A stretch of DNA of 5,990 bases from Pseudomonadota bacterium (GTDB lineage: Bacteria; Pseudomonadota; Gammaproteobacteria; Xanthomonadales; Xanthomonadaceae): the NCBI GenBank assembly GCA_023391775.1, contig JAEWAG010000261.1:1-5990 (forward strand), given 5' to 3'. Shown here piece after piece: positions 1 through 5,990 of the stretch (positions are counted from its first letter, which is position 1; the number at the start of each line of letters is the position of its first letter). The position numbers were made by a program, and so were the translations under genes. A model generated the notes under the pieces. The model made no database searches. It was not told the DNA's origin and saw nothing but the letters and a program-made list of their open reading frames with translations.

Positions 1-136
1 CCTCGCGTCCCTGGTCGTGCCAGTAGTTGCCCTGGTTGACCAGCTGCTGGGTGGCCGACGGCGACTGCGCCAGCGCGGGGACGGCCAGCACCGACAGACC
101 GATGAGGCAGAGCGGTTTCAGCGTTTCACGGAACAT
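1..136 (-). CDS. bcsC: BcsC, cellulose export outer-membrane protein, 5' end only (partial)
   Basis: Only the first 45 codons are present; the gene continues past the window start. The translation begins MFRETLKPLCLIGLSVL and has a Sec signal peptide: charged start (R3, K7), a hydrophobic core around residues 8-20, and an Ala-Leu-Ala cleavage site at 21-23 followed by Gln-Ser. The mature part (about residues 24-45) runs into ATQQLVNQGNYWHDQGRE, which looks like the first helix of a TPR repeat. BcsC proteins typically have many periplasmic TPRs, which contact peptidoglycan and the synthase, followed by a C-terminal outer-membrane beta-barrel through which cellulose leaves. The start is set by a GGAG motif 6 nt upstream, inside bcsZ. 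The reading frame overlaps the last 19 nt of bcsZ. The assignment rests on position after bcsZ, the signal peptide and the TPR-like start; the rest of the protein cannot be seen. Confidence 0.85.
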   Translation of the reverse strand, partial: MFRETLKPLCLIGLSVLAVPALAQSPSATQQLVNQGNYWHDQGRE

Positions 137-1296
137 GGCGTACTCCAGGCGGGCTGCAGGCGCCCGTCGGCGGAAATGCGGTAGCGGCGGTCCAGCCAGC
201 CCTTGCCGAACAGCAACAGGCAGCGGTCGTAATAGGTCAGTGCATCGGCGGCCGGGCCCGAGGACGGCACCAGCGCGGCCTGGGCGCGCACCAGGGCCGG
301 CTGCCCCAGCGCGCTCAGGTAGGGCAGCAGGGCGGCGGCGAAACCGGGTGGTGGCGTGCCCACGCCAACGCCGTTGCGCACGTCCACCCGCTCGGCGAAC
401 GCGCCCTGCGCACGCAGCATGCGCAACGGACCGGAAAGCGCCTCGAGCATCGGCTTGCGCAGCGGGTCGGCGGCATCGGTCATGCCGGCCCACAGGTAGG
501 TGCGGATGGCGTCGTAGCTGCCCATCGGGCCCTTGTCCGGGTCGATCACGAAGCTGCGCCCGTTCCAGCGGGTCCAGTCCGGGGCGAAGCCATTGGGCGC
601 GGCCTGGCGCATCAGTTCGACGCTGCGCTCGGCCAGGCGCTTCCAGGGGCCGGCCGGTTCCAGCGCGGCGAAACGGCGGAACACGAACAGCGGCAGGTAG
701 CAGGGATTGAGCAGCCAGCCGTTGCCGTGCACGTAACCCTGGTTGCCCGGCAACAGCATCGGGCCGAAGCCGGGCAGCTCGACAATCTCGGCCTTGCGCA
801 TCAGGGCCAGGATCTGGCGCCCGGCCTGGGTGAAGCCCGGGCGGTTCCACAGGCGCCCCGCCTCCACCAGCGCATAGGCAATCCACAGTTCGCCGTCGGA
901 CGCGGTGTTGTGGTCCAGCACCCGCCAGCGGCCATCCGGCGAGCGGCCCCATAGCCAGGCCGGCAGGTTGAGGTCGGCGCGGCCGTTGCTGAGGTGGCGC
1001 CGGGTCCAGGCCAGGATCCGCTCGAACAGGAACGGGTCGTTGTCCACCAGGGCGAAGAACAGGCCGTAGGACTGCGACTCGGAGGTGCTGCGCAGGTCGG
1101 GGTTGACGAAGTCGACGACCCGGCCGTTTTCCTCGATGTGGCGGTCGACAAACTGCCGCCACTCCTTCCACGGCCCCAGGCACGGCCCGGACGCGGCCGC
1201 CAGCGCGGTGGCCGGCATGGCGCCAGCCAGGGCGGCGGCCAGCAGCAGGCGCAGTGCGCCACGCCGCGACGGATCGGGTCCCCTCACTGCGTCCAT
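118..1296 (-). CDS. bcsZ: BcsZ, periplasmic endo-1,4-beta-glucanase (GH8 cellulase)
   Basis: This 392-residue protein is an endoglucanase of glycoside hydrolase family 8. In the family it cleaves beta-1,4-glucan in the periplasm and is needed for normal cellulose output. Residues 1-34 form a signal peptide: Arg-rich start (R11, R12, R16), hydrophobic stretch LLLAAALAGAM, and cleavage near Ala-Leu-Ala-Ala (31-34). GH8 signatures are intact: TSESQSYGLFFAL with the expected general acid E73, LPAWLWG at 111-117, ASDGELW with D134, and SYDAIRTYLWAGM with D262 at the position of the catalytic Asp in E. coli BcsZ. Length is close to the family norm of about 370. The chosen ATG starts 2 nt after the bcsB stop; a longer in-frame reading from 1554 would run back into bcsB and lacks a leading signal peptide. 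No strong Shine-Dalgarno is visible, so translation is probably coupled to bcsB. The 3' end overlaps bcsC by 19 nt. Function is confident from motifs and context. Confidence 0.96.
   Translation of the reverse strand: MDAVRGPDPSRRGALRLLLAAALAGAMPATALAAASGPCLGPWKEWRQFVDRHIEENGRVVDFVNPDLRSTSESQSYGLFFALVDNDPFLFERILAWTRRHLSNGRADLNLPAWLWGRSPDGRWRVLDHNTASDGELWIAYALVEAGRLWNRPGFTQAGRQILALMRKAEIVELPGFGPMLLPGNQGYVHGNGWLLNPCYLPLFVFRRFAALEPAGPWKRLAERSVELMRQAAPNGFAPDWTRWNGRSFVIDPDKGPMGSYDAIRTYLWAGMTDAADPLRKPMLEALSGPLRMLRAQGAFAERVDVRNGVGVGTPPPGFAAALLPYLSALGQPALVRAQAALVPSSGPAADALTYYDRCLLLFGKGWLDRRYRISADGRLQPAWSTPCSVKR
143..146 (-). promoter_or_regulatory. Ribosome binding site of bcsC
   Basis: On the minus strand GGAG precedes the bcsC ATG by 6 nt (GGAGTACGCCATG). 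It lies within the bcsZ coding sequence and supports the ATG at 136 as the bcsC start, despite the overlap with bcsZ. Confidence 0.7.
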
Positions 1297-1298
1297 GC

Positions 1299-3614
1299 TC
1301 AGTCGGCAGCCTTCAGCCTGGCCGCGGCACGACGCCGCAGCAGCCAGCGCGCGACCAGGGCCAGCAGCAGGCTGACCACGCACACCAGCACCGCCAGCCA
1401 CAGCGGGTGGTTGCCGAAGAACCAGCGCATCGCGGTCAGCGGCGGCAGCTTGCCGACGTGGTAGGTCTGGTTGCCGGCCATGCTCAGCAGCTTGTCCCGC
1501 TGCAGCAGCACCCCGCTGCCCTGGAAGGCGGCCAGCCGCGCCGGGTCGAACCACGCCTCGAACAGGCGCCCGGCCTGGGCCGGATCGTCGGCCAGCAGAG
1601 CGACCACGCTGCGGCGCGCGCGCAGCGGCGATTCGAAGCCCATCAGCAGCACGTCGCCGGCCTCCGGGCGCACCGCCACCTCGGCGGTGGTCGGCAGGTC
1701 GGTGCGGCGCGCGTCCGGCGAGAAGAAGAACGGCATGTTGCGCTCGAGCCAGTCGGTCAGCGCGAACTTGCGGGTCTCACTGCCCTCGCCCACCGGCAGG
1801 TGCTCGGCCCAGCGGGTGAACAGCGGCTGCGAACGGCGCGAGCCCAGCACCAGCAGGTCGCGGTCGGCGAACTGTTCCACCTGGCCGGCCTGGATGACCC
1901 GCGCACGCAGCGCCGGGAAGCCGGTGGAGGCGCCCATGCGGCCGAACATGGCCAGCATGTTGGCCACGTCGTCGGCGGAGGCGTTGTCCGGCATCACCAC
2001 CGCGGTGTCGGCCAGGTCGGCCAGGCGCGTGAATGGGAAGCCGGCGTTGCCGAAGGCGGCCAGGTTGGGCATCGCGATGAAATGCGGGAAGCCGCTGACG
2101 TCGATGGTCGAGTCGCCGTCGATGGCCGCCGACACGTCCGGGAAGGTGTTCTTGCACGCCTCGGCGACCGGGCGGTCGAAGAAGAAGTGGAAGCGCAGCT
2201 GGCTGTTGGCCGAGAACGGCCCGGTCGGCAGCAGCAGCGGCTGCTCGATCGGCATGCGCCCGCGGGCGCGCATGTCGTGCCAGAACTGCACCGGCCCCGA
2301 GCGCGCGTAGGGGCGGCCGTCCAGCGGCAGCGTGGTGACGAAGGCGTCGTTGATGCTGACGTTCATCGCCGACTTGTTGGTGTCTTCCGGCACCGTGTAG
2401 CGGTAGCGCAGGTTCACCGGGATGCCGTCGCTCTCCCACACGAACAGGTCCGGCGGCAGCTGCAGGCCGATGCGGATCAGGTCCGGGTGGTAGCCACGCA
2501 CGTTGAGCGCGTTGGCGTCCGGGACCAGCTCGTCGAAGCGCACCGGGCGGTCGGTGGGCAGCCAGTTGGGGGCGTCATACGGCTTGCGCGCGGCGGCCTC
2601 GCTGAACTCGCGGATCGGCGCCACCTCGCCGGCCAGCGGCGTGCCCAGGGCCATGGCACTGGCGGCGATGCGAAGCTCTTCCTCGTCACGGCCCAGCACC
2701 AGCAGCAGCTTGCCGTTGGGGTCCTGCGGGTGGGTGACCATGGCGATGGTGGGGCCGCTGACGTCCGGCAGCTCCACGCCGGGCGGCGGGTTGCGCGGGG
2801 TGGCCATCACCACCGCGTTGCCCTGGACCGGCAGCATGTCGGTGTAGGTCGGGAACAGCGCGCCGCGGTAGCCGGCCTTGGCGCCGAACCAGGAGGCGGC
2901 GATGCCTGCCGCCTGCAGGGTCCCGGCCGACGGCTGCCCGGCGAACACGAACGGCAGCTCCAGCCGCGCGGTGTCGCGCGGGTCGAAGAACGGCAGCGGC
3001 AGCAGCGACAGGTCGTTGGCCAGCTGCAGCGGCGCCCAGGCCAGCTCGACGTAGCTGCCGCGGTCGATGTTGGCCCACAGGCTGGTGTGGTCCGGGTCCT
3101 CGCAGTCGCGGGTGTAGTGGCCGATCAGCTGCAGGTTGATCCAGTTGTGGTCCACGAACAGGCGCGGGTCCAGTTCGATGTCGCGTTCCAGCTGCTTGCC
3201 GCCGTCCTCCACCGGCACCGGCACGGTGGCGGCGGTGACGCCGTTGACGGTGACCTTCAGGTGCGAGAGATCCGGCAGCAGCGAGGGCGAGTAGCTGTAC
3301 TTCAGGTGCAGGGTGGCGCGCTGGATGACCTGGTCACTGCGCACCGGGAACGGCACGCCGGCCGTGCCCTGGATGCCGCGCAGGGTGATCTCGTAGTCGA
3401 TGCCCAGCTGGCGCAGGGTGGCGCGGCTCTGGCGCAGGTCCTGCCCCGCCGGCAGCAGGACCGCCGCGTCGCCGGGCACCGGCGCGGGCGTGGCCACGGA
3501 CGGGTCCTGCGCATGGGCGAGGCCGATGGCGAAAGCGAGGGCGAAGGCGGCCGGGGTTCTCAGGCGCATGCGGGAACCGGTTGGGTTGAAAAGGGAACGG
3601 ATGCGGGTGCTCAT
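1299..3614 (-). CDS. bcsB: BcsB, periplasmic membrane-anchored subunit of cellulose synthase
   Basis: This 771-residue protein partners BcsA and guides the new glucan across the periplasm. The N-terminus has a signal peptide with a long charged lead (residues 1-19) and hydrophobic core (about 20-33) ending Ala-His-Ala at 33-35, then a short Pro/Ala-rich linker (36-50). The bulk fits the family layout of two carbohydrate-binding jelly-roll domains alternating with two flavodoxin-like domains. Recognisable stretches are GIDYEITLRGIQG (71-83), HYTRDCEDPDHTSLWANID (166-184), HPDLIRIGLQLPPDLFVW (376-393) and SGFPHFIAMPNLAAFGNAGFP (507-527). A single C-terminal membrane helix spans about 738-759, followed by an Arg-rich cytoplasmic tail, the anchor known to pack against BcsA. 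Periplasmic cysteines are C171 and C487 only, a plausible disulfide pair; C745 lies in the membrane helix. The ATG overlaps the bcsA stop (ATGA) and has GGAG 7 nt upstream. An in-frame Met16 would also give a signal peptide but has no ribosome site. The reading frame is open far upstream into bcsA, but that is a shadow. Confidence 0.97.
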   Translation of the reverse strand: MSTRIRSLFNPTGSRMRLRTPAAFALAFAIGLAHAQDPSVATPAPVPGDAAVLLPAGQDLRQSRATLRQLGIDYEITLRGIQGTAGVPFPVRSDQVIQRATLHLKYSYSPSLLPDLSHLKVTVNGVTAATVPVPVEDGGKQLERDIELDPRLFVDHNWINLQLIGHYTRDCEDPDHTSLWANIDRGSYVELAWAPLQLANDLSLLPLPFFDPRDTARLELPFVFAGQPSAGTLQAAGIAASWFGAKAGYRGALFPTYTDMLPVQGNAVVMATPRNPPPGVELPDVSGPTIAMVTHPQDPNGKLLLVLGRDEEELRIAASAMALGTPLAGEVAPIREFSEAAARKPYDAPNWLPTDRPVRFDELVPDANALNVRGYHPDLIRIGLQLPPDLFVWESDGIPVNLRYRYTVPEDTNKSAMNVSINDAFVTTLPLDGRPYARSGPVQFWHDMRARGRMPIEQPLLLPTGPFSANSQLRFHFFFDRPVAEACKNTFPDVSAAIDGDSTIDVSGFPHFIAMPNLAAFGNAGFPFTRLADLADTAVVMPDNASADDVANMLAMFGRMGASTGFPALRARVIQAGQVEQFADRDLLVLGSRRSQPLFTRWAEHLPVGEGSETRKFALTDWLERNMPFFFSPDARRTDLPTTAEVAVRPEAGDVLLMGFESPLRARRSVVALLADDPAQAGRLFEAWFDPARLAAFQGSGVLLQRDKLLSMAGNQTYHVGKLPPLTAMRWFFGNHPLWLAVLVCVVSLLLALVARWLLRRRAAARLKAAD

Positions 3615-5758
3615 GCGTTGTCTCCGGCGCGCGGGCGGCGGAAGCCTTCGCGGCTGCTGCTGGCGATATGCCGGCCCAGCGCCACGAAGCCACGCACGCT
3701 GGCGCGCATGACGCCGCCGAGCGAGCCCAGGAAGGTGTCGCGGTCGTGGTGGCCCCACTGCGACATCCACAGGTCGGCGCGGGCGAAGGTCGAGGCCACC
3801 AGCCAGCGCTCCTGCTCGAGGTTCAGTTCGGCGAATTCGATGCTCAGGCCCTGGTCGTCGCGGTCGTGGCGCACCACGGCCGGCAGGCGGTGGCTGCGGC
3901 CACGGTGGCCCAGCTCGATGTGCACCTCCGTGCCCGGTGCCACCGGGTACGCCTCGTCCGGGCGCAGGGCCATGCCGCCGGTGGAGAAGTCCCCGGTATG
4001 GCAGGGCACTGCGGTGCCGTCCGGCAGGTGCAGCACCGCCGGCATGCGCAGCGGAACGCGATGGGCGCGGCGCACCTGGCGCTGTTCGCTGCAGGTGGCG
4101 ATGGTCGCGCCGAGGATCATCATGTTGTAGGCGGTCCAGCCCAGGTTGAGCCACAGCGTCTGCACCTCGCCCTCGGAACTGCCGAAGGCCAGGCGCATCA
4201 GCCCGGCGACCATGCCGGTGAGGTTGAGCAGCAGCAGGAACAGGTAGGGCTTGGCGATCTGGGTGTCGAAGTAGCTGCGCTGGACCAGGCCGCCCTTGGC
4301 GGTGACGTTGAACTTGCCCAGCTTGGGGTTGATCACCGCCATGGTGGTGGGCAGCAGGATGTACCAGGCCAGGGTGGTCTCGTAGACCTCGTTCCACAGC
4401 AGGCTGCGGTGCCGTCCCTGCACGCGCAGGTTGGTCAGGCCGGACTGCAGGATGTGCGGCAACGCGTAGGCCAGGATCATCAGGGCCGAGGCGTGGATGA
4501 CGTGCGCGCCGAACAGCAGGAAGGCCAGCGGCGCGGTCAGGAAGATGATCCGCGGCAGGCCGTAGAAGAAGTGGATCATCGCGTTGGTGTAGCAGAGCCG
4601 CTGCGCCAGCTTCAGCCCGCGGGCGAACATCGGGTTGTCCACGCGGAAGATCTGGGCCATGCCGCGCGCCCAGCGGATGCGCTGGCCCACGTGCGCCGAC
4701 AGGCTCTCGGTGGCCAGGCCGGCCGCCTGCGGGATCGGGATGTAGGCGCTGTCGTAACCGCGCTGGTGCAGGCGGATGGCGGTGTGCGCGTCCTCGGTCA
4801 CCGTCTCCACGGCCACCCCGCCGATCTCCTCCAGCGGGGCGCGCCGGATCACCGCGCAGGAACCGCAGAAGAAGGTCGCGTTCCAGACGTCGTTGCCGTC
4901 CTGCAGCAGGCCGTAGAACAGCTCGCCCTCGTTGGGCACCTTGCCGAAGGTGTCGAGGTTGCGCTCGAACGGGTCCGGCGAGAAGAAGTAGTGCGGGGTC
5001 TGGACCACGGCCAGCTTCGGGTCGCGCACCAGGCCGCCCATGGCCACCTGCAGGAACGAGCGCGACGGCATGTGGTCGCAGTCGAAGATGGCCACGAACT
5101 CGCTGGAAGTCTTCTTCAGCGCGGCATTGATGTTGCCGGCCTTGGCGTGGCTGTTGTTGGTGCGGGTCAGGTACTTCACGCCGGCCTGCTCGCAGAACTC
5201 GCGCAGCTCTTCGCGACGCCCGTCATCGAGCACGTAGACGTTGAGCTTGTCCTCCGGCCAGTCCAGCACCGAGGCGGCCAGCACGGTGGTGCGCACCACC
5301 GCCAGCGGCTCGTTGTAGGTGGGGATGAACACGTCCACCGTCGGCCACAGCGACTGGTCCTCCGGCAGCGGCACCGGCTTGCGGTTCAGCGGCCAGGCCA
5401 CCTGGAAGTAGCCGAACACCAGCACCACGAAGGCGTACAGCTCGGCCACCACCAGGCCGACGCCCAGGGTCAGGTCGACCAAACTGCTGACGCCCATGGT
5501 TTCGGTCAGGCGCCACCAGATGTAGCGCGTGGACATGGTCAGCGACAGGCCCATCAGGGCCAGCACCACCAACCGGCTGGAACTTCGCCGCAGCAGCAGG
5601 GCCGCCACGAACACCGCCGCCGAAAGCAGGAACTGGTGTTTCAGGTCCAGTGGCACGGTGGCGACGAAGCCGATCAGCAGCAGGCCACCCAGGCACAGCA
5701 CCAGCACCGCGAGTTTCTCGAGCAGGGTGCTTCCACCCCCGTTGTTCCCCAACCCCAT
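3611..5758 (-). CDS. bcsA: BcsA, cellulose synthase catalytic subunit (UDP-forming, c-di-GMP activated)
   Basis: This 715-residue inner-membrane GT2 enzyme polymerises UDP-glucose into beta-1,4-glucan and moves the chain through its own channel. Hydrophobic segments lie near residues 14-36, 41-57, 62-78 and 97-120 before the catalytic domain, and about 393-421, 424-440, 458-476, 501-523 and 536-557 after it. The processive GT2 residues are all present: DDG at 178-180, DCD at 226-228 (UDP and metal), FFCGS at 296-300, TED at 321-323 with D323 the catalytic base, and QRIRW at 359-363. The gating loop FNVTAK is at 483-488. A C-terminal PilZ domain carries the c-di-GMP motifs RRAHR (R563 and R567, RxxxR) and DFSTGG (590-595, DxSxxG), so allosteric activation by c-di-GMP is expected. 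About 60 polar residues follow the PilZ fold. The protein is shorter than E. coli BcsA (about 870) because it lacks an N-terminal extension. The ATG has AAGGAG 5 nt upstream. The stop overlaps the bcsB start by 4 nt. Confidence 0.98.
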   Translation of the reverse strand: MGLGNNGGGSTLLEKLAVLVLCLGGLLLIGFVATVPLDLKHQFLLSAAVFVAALLLRRSSSRLVVLALMGLSLTMSTRYIWWRLTETMGVSSLVDLTLGVGLVVAELYAFVVLVFGYFQVAWPLNRKPVPLPEDQSLWPTVDVFIPTYNEPLAVVRTTVLAASVLDWPEDKLNVYVLDDGRREELREFCEQAGVKYLTRTNNSHAKAGNINAALKKTSSEFVAIFDCDHMPSRSFLQVAMGGLVRDPKLAVVQTPHYFFSPDPFERNLDTFGKVPNEGELFYGLLQDGNDVWNATFFCGSCAVIRRAPLEEIGGVAVETVTEDAHTAIRLHQRGYDSAYIPIPQAAGLATESLSAHVGQRIRWARGMAQIFRVDNPMFARGLKLAQRLCYTNAMIHFFYGLPRIIFLTAPLAFLLFGAHVIHASALMILAYALPHILQSGLTNLRVQGRHRSLLWNEVYETTLAWYILLPTTMAVINPKLGKFNVTAKGGLVQRSYFDTQIAKPYLFLLLLNLTGMVAGLMRLAFGSSEGEVQTLWLNLGWTAYNMMILGATIATCSEQRQVRRAHRVPLRMPAVLHLPDGTAVPCHTGDFSTGGMALRPDEAYPVAPGTEVHIELGHRGRSHRLPAVVRHDRDDQGLSIEFAELNLEQERWLVASTFARADLWMSQWGHHDRDTFLGSLGGVMRASVRGFVALGRHIASSSREGFRRPRAGDNA
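3622..3625 (-). promoter_or_regulatory. Ribosome binding site of bcsB
   Basis: GGAG on the minus strand, 7 nt before the bcsB ATG and inside the last codons of bcsA. It favours the ATG at 3614 over the alternative in-frame Met16 codon (ATG at 3569), which has no purine-rich motif at suitable distance. Confidence 0.7.
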
Positions 5759-5763
5759 TGCCT

Positions 5764-5769
5764 CTCCTT
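5764..5769 (-). promoter_or_regulatory. Strong ribosome binding site of bcsA
   Basis: AAGGAG on the minus strand lies 5 nt before the bcsA ATG. It is the most complete Shine-Dalgarno in the window, which fits bcsA being translated independently of the upstream gene, while the downstream genes are tightly coupled. Confidence 0.85.
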
Positions 5770-5808
5770 CGCGATGCGTCCCGGCCGCCCCGGCCCCGGT
5801 GTGGTGGT

Positions 5809-5823
5809 GGGCGCCAGGCGCCC
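5809..5823. repeat. Perfect inverted repeat, 7-bp arms around one base
   Basis: GGGCGCC-A-GGCGCCC is a perfect inverted repeat with all-G/C arms. As RNA it could fold into a short hairpin of about 5-6 pairs once loop geometry is allowed for. It starts 12 nt after the stop of the upstream gene. On the minus strand it is followed by an ACC-rich stretch rather than T residues, so it may protect or process mRNA, or bind a protein, rather than terminate. Short GC palindromes also arise by chance in such GC-rich DNA. Confidence 0.5.
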
Positions 5824-5831
5824 GTGCACGG
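5822..5831. repeat. 10-bp perfect palindrome CCGTGCACGG
   Basis: This self-complementary 10-mer lies 4 nt after the upstream stop codon and shares two bases with the neighbouring GC-rich inverted repeat. It could be a dimeric-protein site or part of an mRNA fold. No match to a known operator is claimed. Confidence 0.45.
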
Positions 5832-5835
5832 CTCT

Positions 5836-5990
5836 TCAGGAACCGCGCAGCCGCCGCAGCGGGCTTTCAGTACCGGGCGTGCCGCCCTCGCCGGCGAGGC
5901 GGTCGAACAACTGCTGCAACGGCGTGCGCGCCGGCGCCGGCGGATTGCGCAACACCCGCATGGCCGGCGGTGCGGCAGCCGGCGCCTGGG
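5836..5990 (-). CDS. Ala/Pro-rich protein upstream of bcsA, 3' end only; possibly BcsO/BcsP-like accessory protein
   Basis: The last 50 codons of a gene that enters from beyond the window end; the stop is TGA at 5838-5836. The visible tail begins QAPAAAPPAMRVLRNPPAPA, then has a short likely helix TPLQQLFDRLAG (residues 22-33 of the visible part), and ends ESPLRRLRGS. The Pro/Ala-rich, disordered-looking lead followed by a short amphipathic C-terminal motif does not look like the end of the BcsQ ATPase. Many proteobacterial bcs clusters encode Pro-rich accessory proteins (BcsO, BcsP, BcsH) next to the core genes, thought to work with BcsD or organise the synthase, so a BcsO/BcsP-like role is my best guess. 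An internal ATG at 5961 would give a 41-residue protein but has no ribosome site, so I treat the frame as continuing upstream. The codon-level reading is sound; the identity is uncertain. Confidence 0.6.
   Translation of the reverse strand, partial: QAPAAAPPAMRVLRNPPAPARTPLQQLFDRLAGEGGTPGTESPLRRLRGS

Larger units (their letters stand above)
5759..5835 (-). other. 77-bp spacer between upstream gene and bcsA
   Basis: This is the only real intergenic gap visible. It holds the bcsA ribosome site and two adjoining palindromes near the upstream stop codon. I could not identify -35/-10 boxes, and there is no T-run after the palindromes on the minus strand, so a simple intrinsic terminator is unlikely. 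An internal promoter cannot be excluded. Confidence 0.6.

Noticed and set aside
27..710. A 227-codon plus-strand open frame antisense to bcsZ
   Set aside because: Arg/Pro/Ala/Ser-rich shadow sequence without recognisable domain; the opposite strand encodes the catalytic C-terminal half of BcsZ.
1297..1554. An 86-codon N-terminal extension of bcsZ in the same frame
   Set aside because: It lies entirely within bcsB, which is read in another frame, and would bury the signal peptide inside the protein. The ATG at 1296 gives a normal secreted BcsZ.
1254..4130. A 958-codon open frame on the plus strand, antisense to bcsZ, bcsB and the end of bcsA
   Set aside because: Its product is a low-complexity run of Arg, Gly, Ala, Val, His and Gln without domains, as expected from the reverse complement of GC-biased codons. 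The minus-strand genes beneath it have clear family motifs and ribosome sites.
3615..4397. A 261-codon upstream extension of bcsB in the same frame
   Set aside because: It is an Arg/Pro/Ala/Gly-rich shadow of the bcsA PilZ region. The ATG at 3614 has a GGAG site and yields the expected signal peptide.
5809..5831. Intrinsic terminator between the upstream gene and bcsA
   Set aside because: The inverted repeat has a one-base centre and is followed on the minus strand by an ACC-rich tract rather than a T-run, and the genes read in the same direction as one probable operon.
1..5990. A wholly new defence, mobile or biosynthetic system
   Set aside because: Every long minus-strand frame is explained by known cellulose synthase genes. 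No integrase, transposase, terminal repeats, CRISPR repeats or unfamiliar domains were seen; novelty is confined to the partial upstream gene and the spacer.

Overview
The window holds the core of a bacterial cellulose synthesis (bcs) operon, read entirely from the minus strand. In transcription order (high to low coordinates) it contains: the 3' end of an Ala/Pro-rich upstream gene, a 77-bp spacer with two adjoining palindromes, bcsA (catalytic synthase with a c-di-GMP-binding PilZ domain), bcsB (periplasmic partner with a C-terminal membrane anchor), bcsZ (periplasmic GH8 endoglucanase) and the first 45 codons of bcsC (outer-membrane export porin with TPR scaffold). The window cuts both end genes.

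The DNA is very GC-rich with strong third-position bias, which produces long spurious antisense reading frames. Gene order A-B-Z-C and the residue patterns of BcsA and BcsZ look proteobacterial, and the BcsA and BcsZ motifs are close to those of the E. coli proteins as I remember them. Together with the GC content this suggests a GC-rich gamma- or betaproteobacterium, perhaps a Xanthomonadaceae member (Stenotrophomonas, Lysobacter or Pseudoxanthomonas type). That assignment is inference.

The four core genes are packed without gaps. bcsA and bcsB share ATGA, bcsB and bcsZ are separated by 2 nt, and bcsZ and bcsC overlap by 19 nt. This implies one mRNA and translational coupling. BcsA would polymerise UDP-glucose in the inner membrane when c-di-GMP binds PilZ. 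BcsB guides the glucan through the periplasm, BcsZ trims or edits it, and BcsC exports it. The only loose joint is between the upstream gene and bcsA.

The core is a well-known system and all diagnostic catalytic residues are intact. The least understood parts are the upstream partial gene, which may be a BcsO/BcsP-type accessory protein, and the palindromic spacer. I see no tRNA, rRNA, mobile element, CRISPR array or convincing intrinsic terminator.
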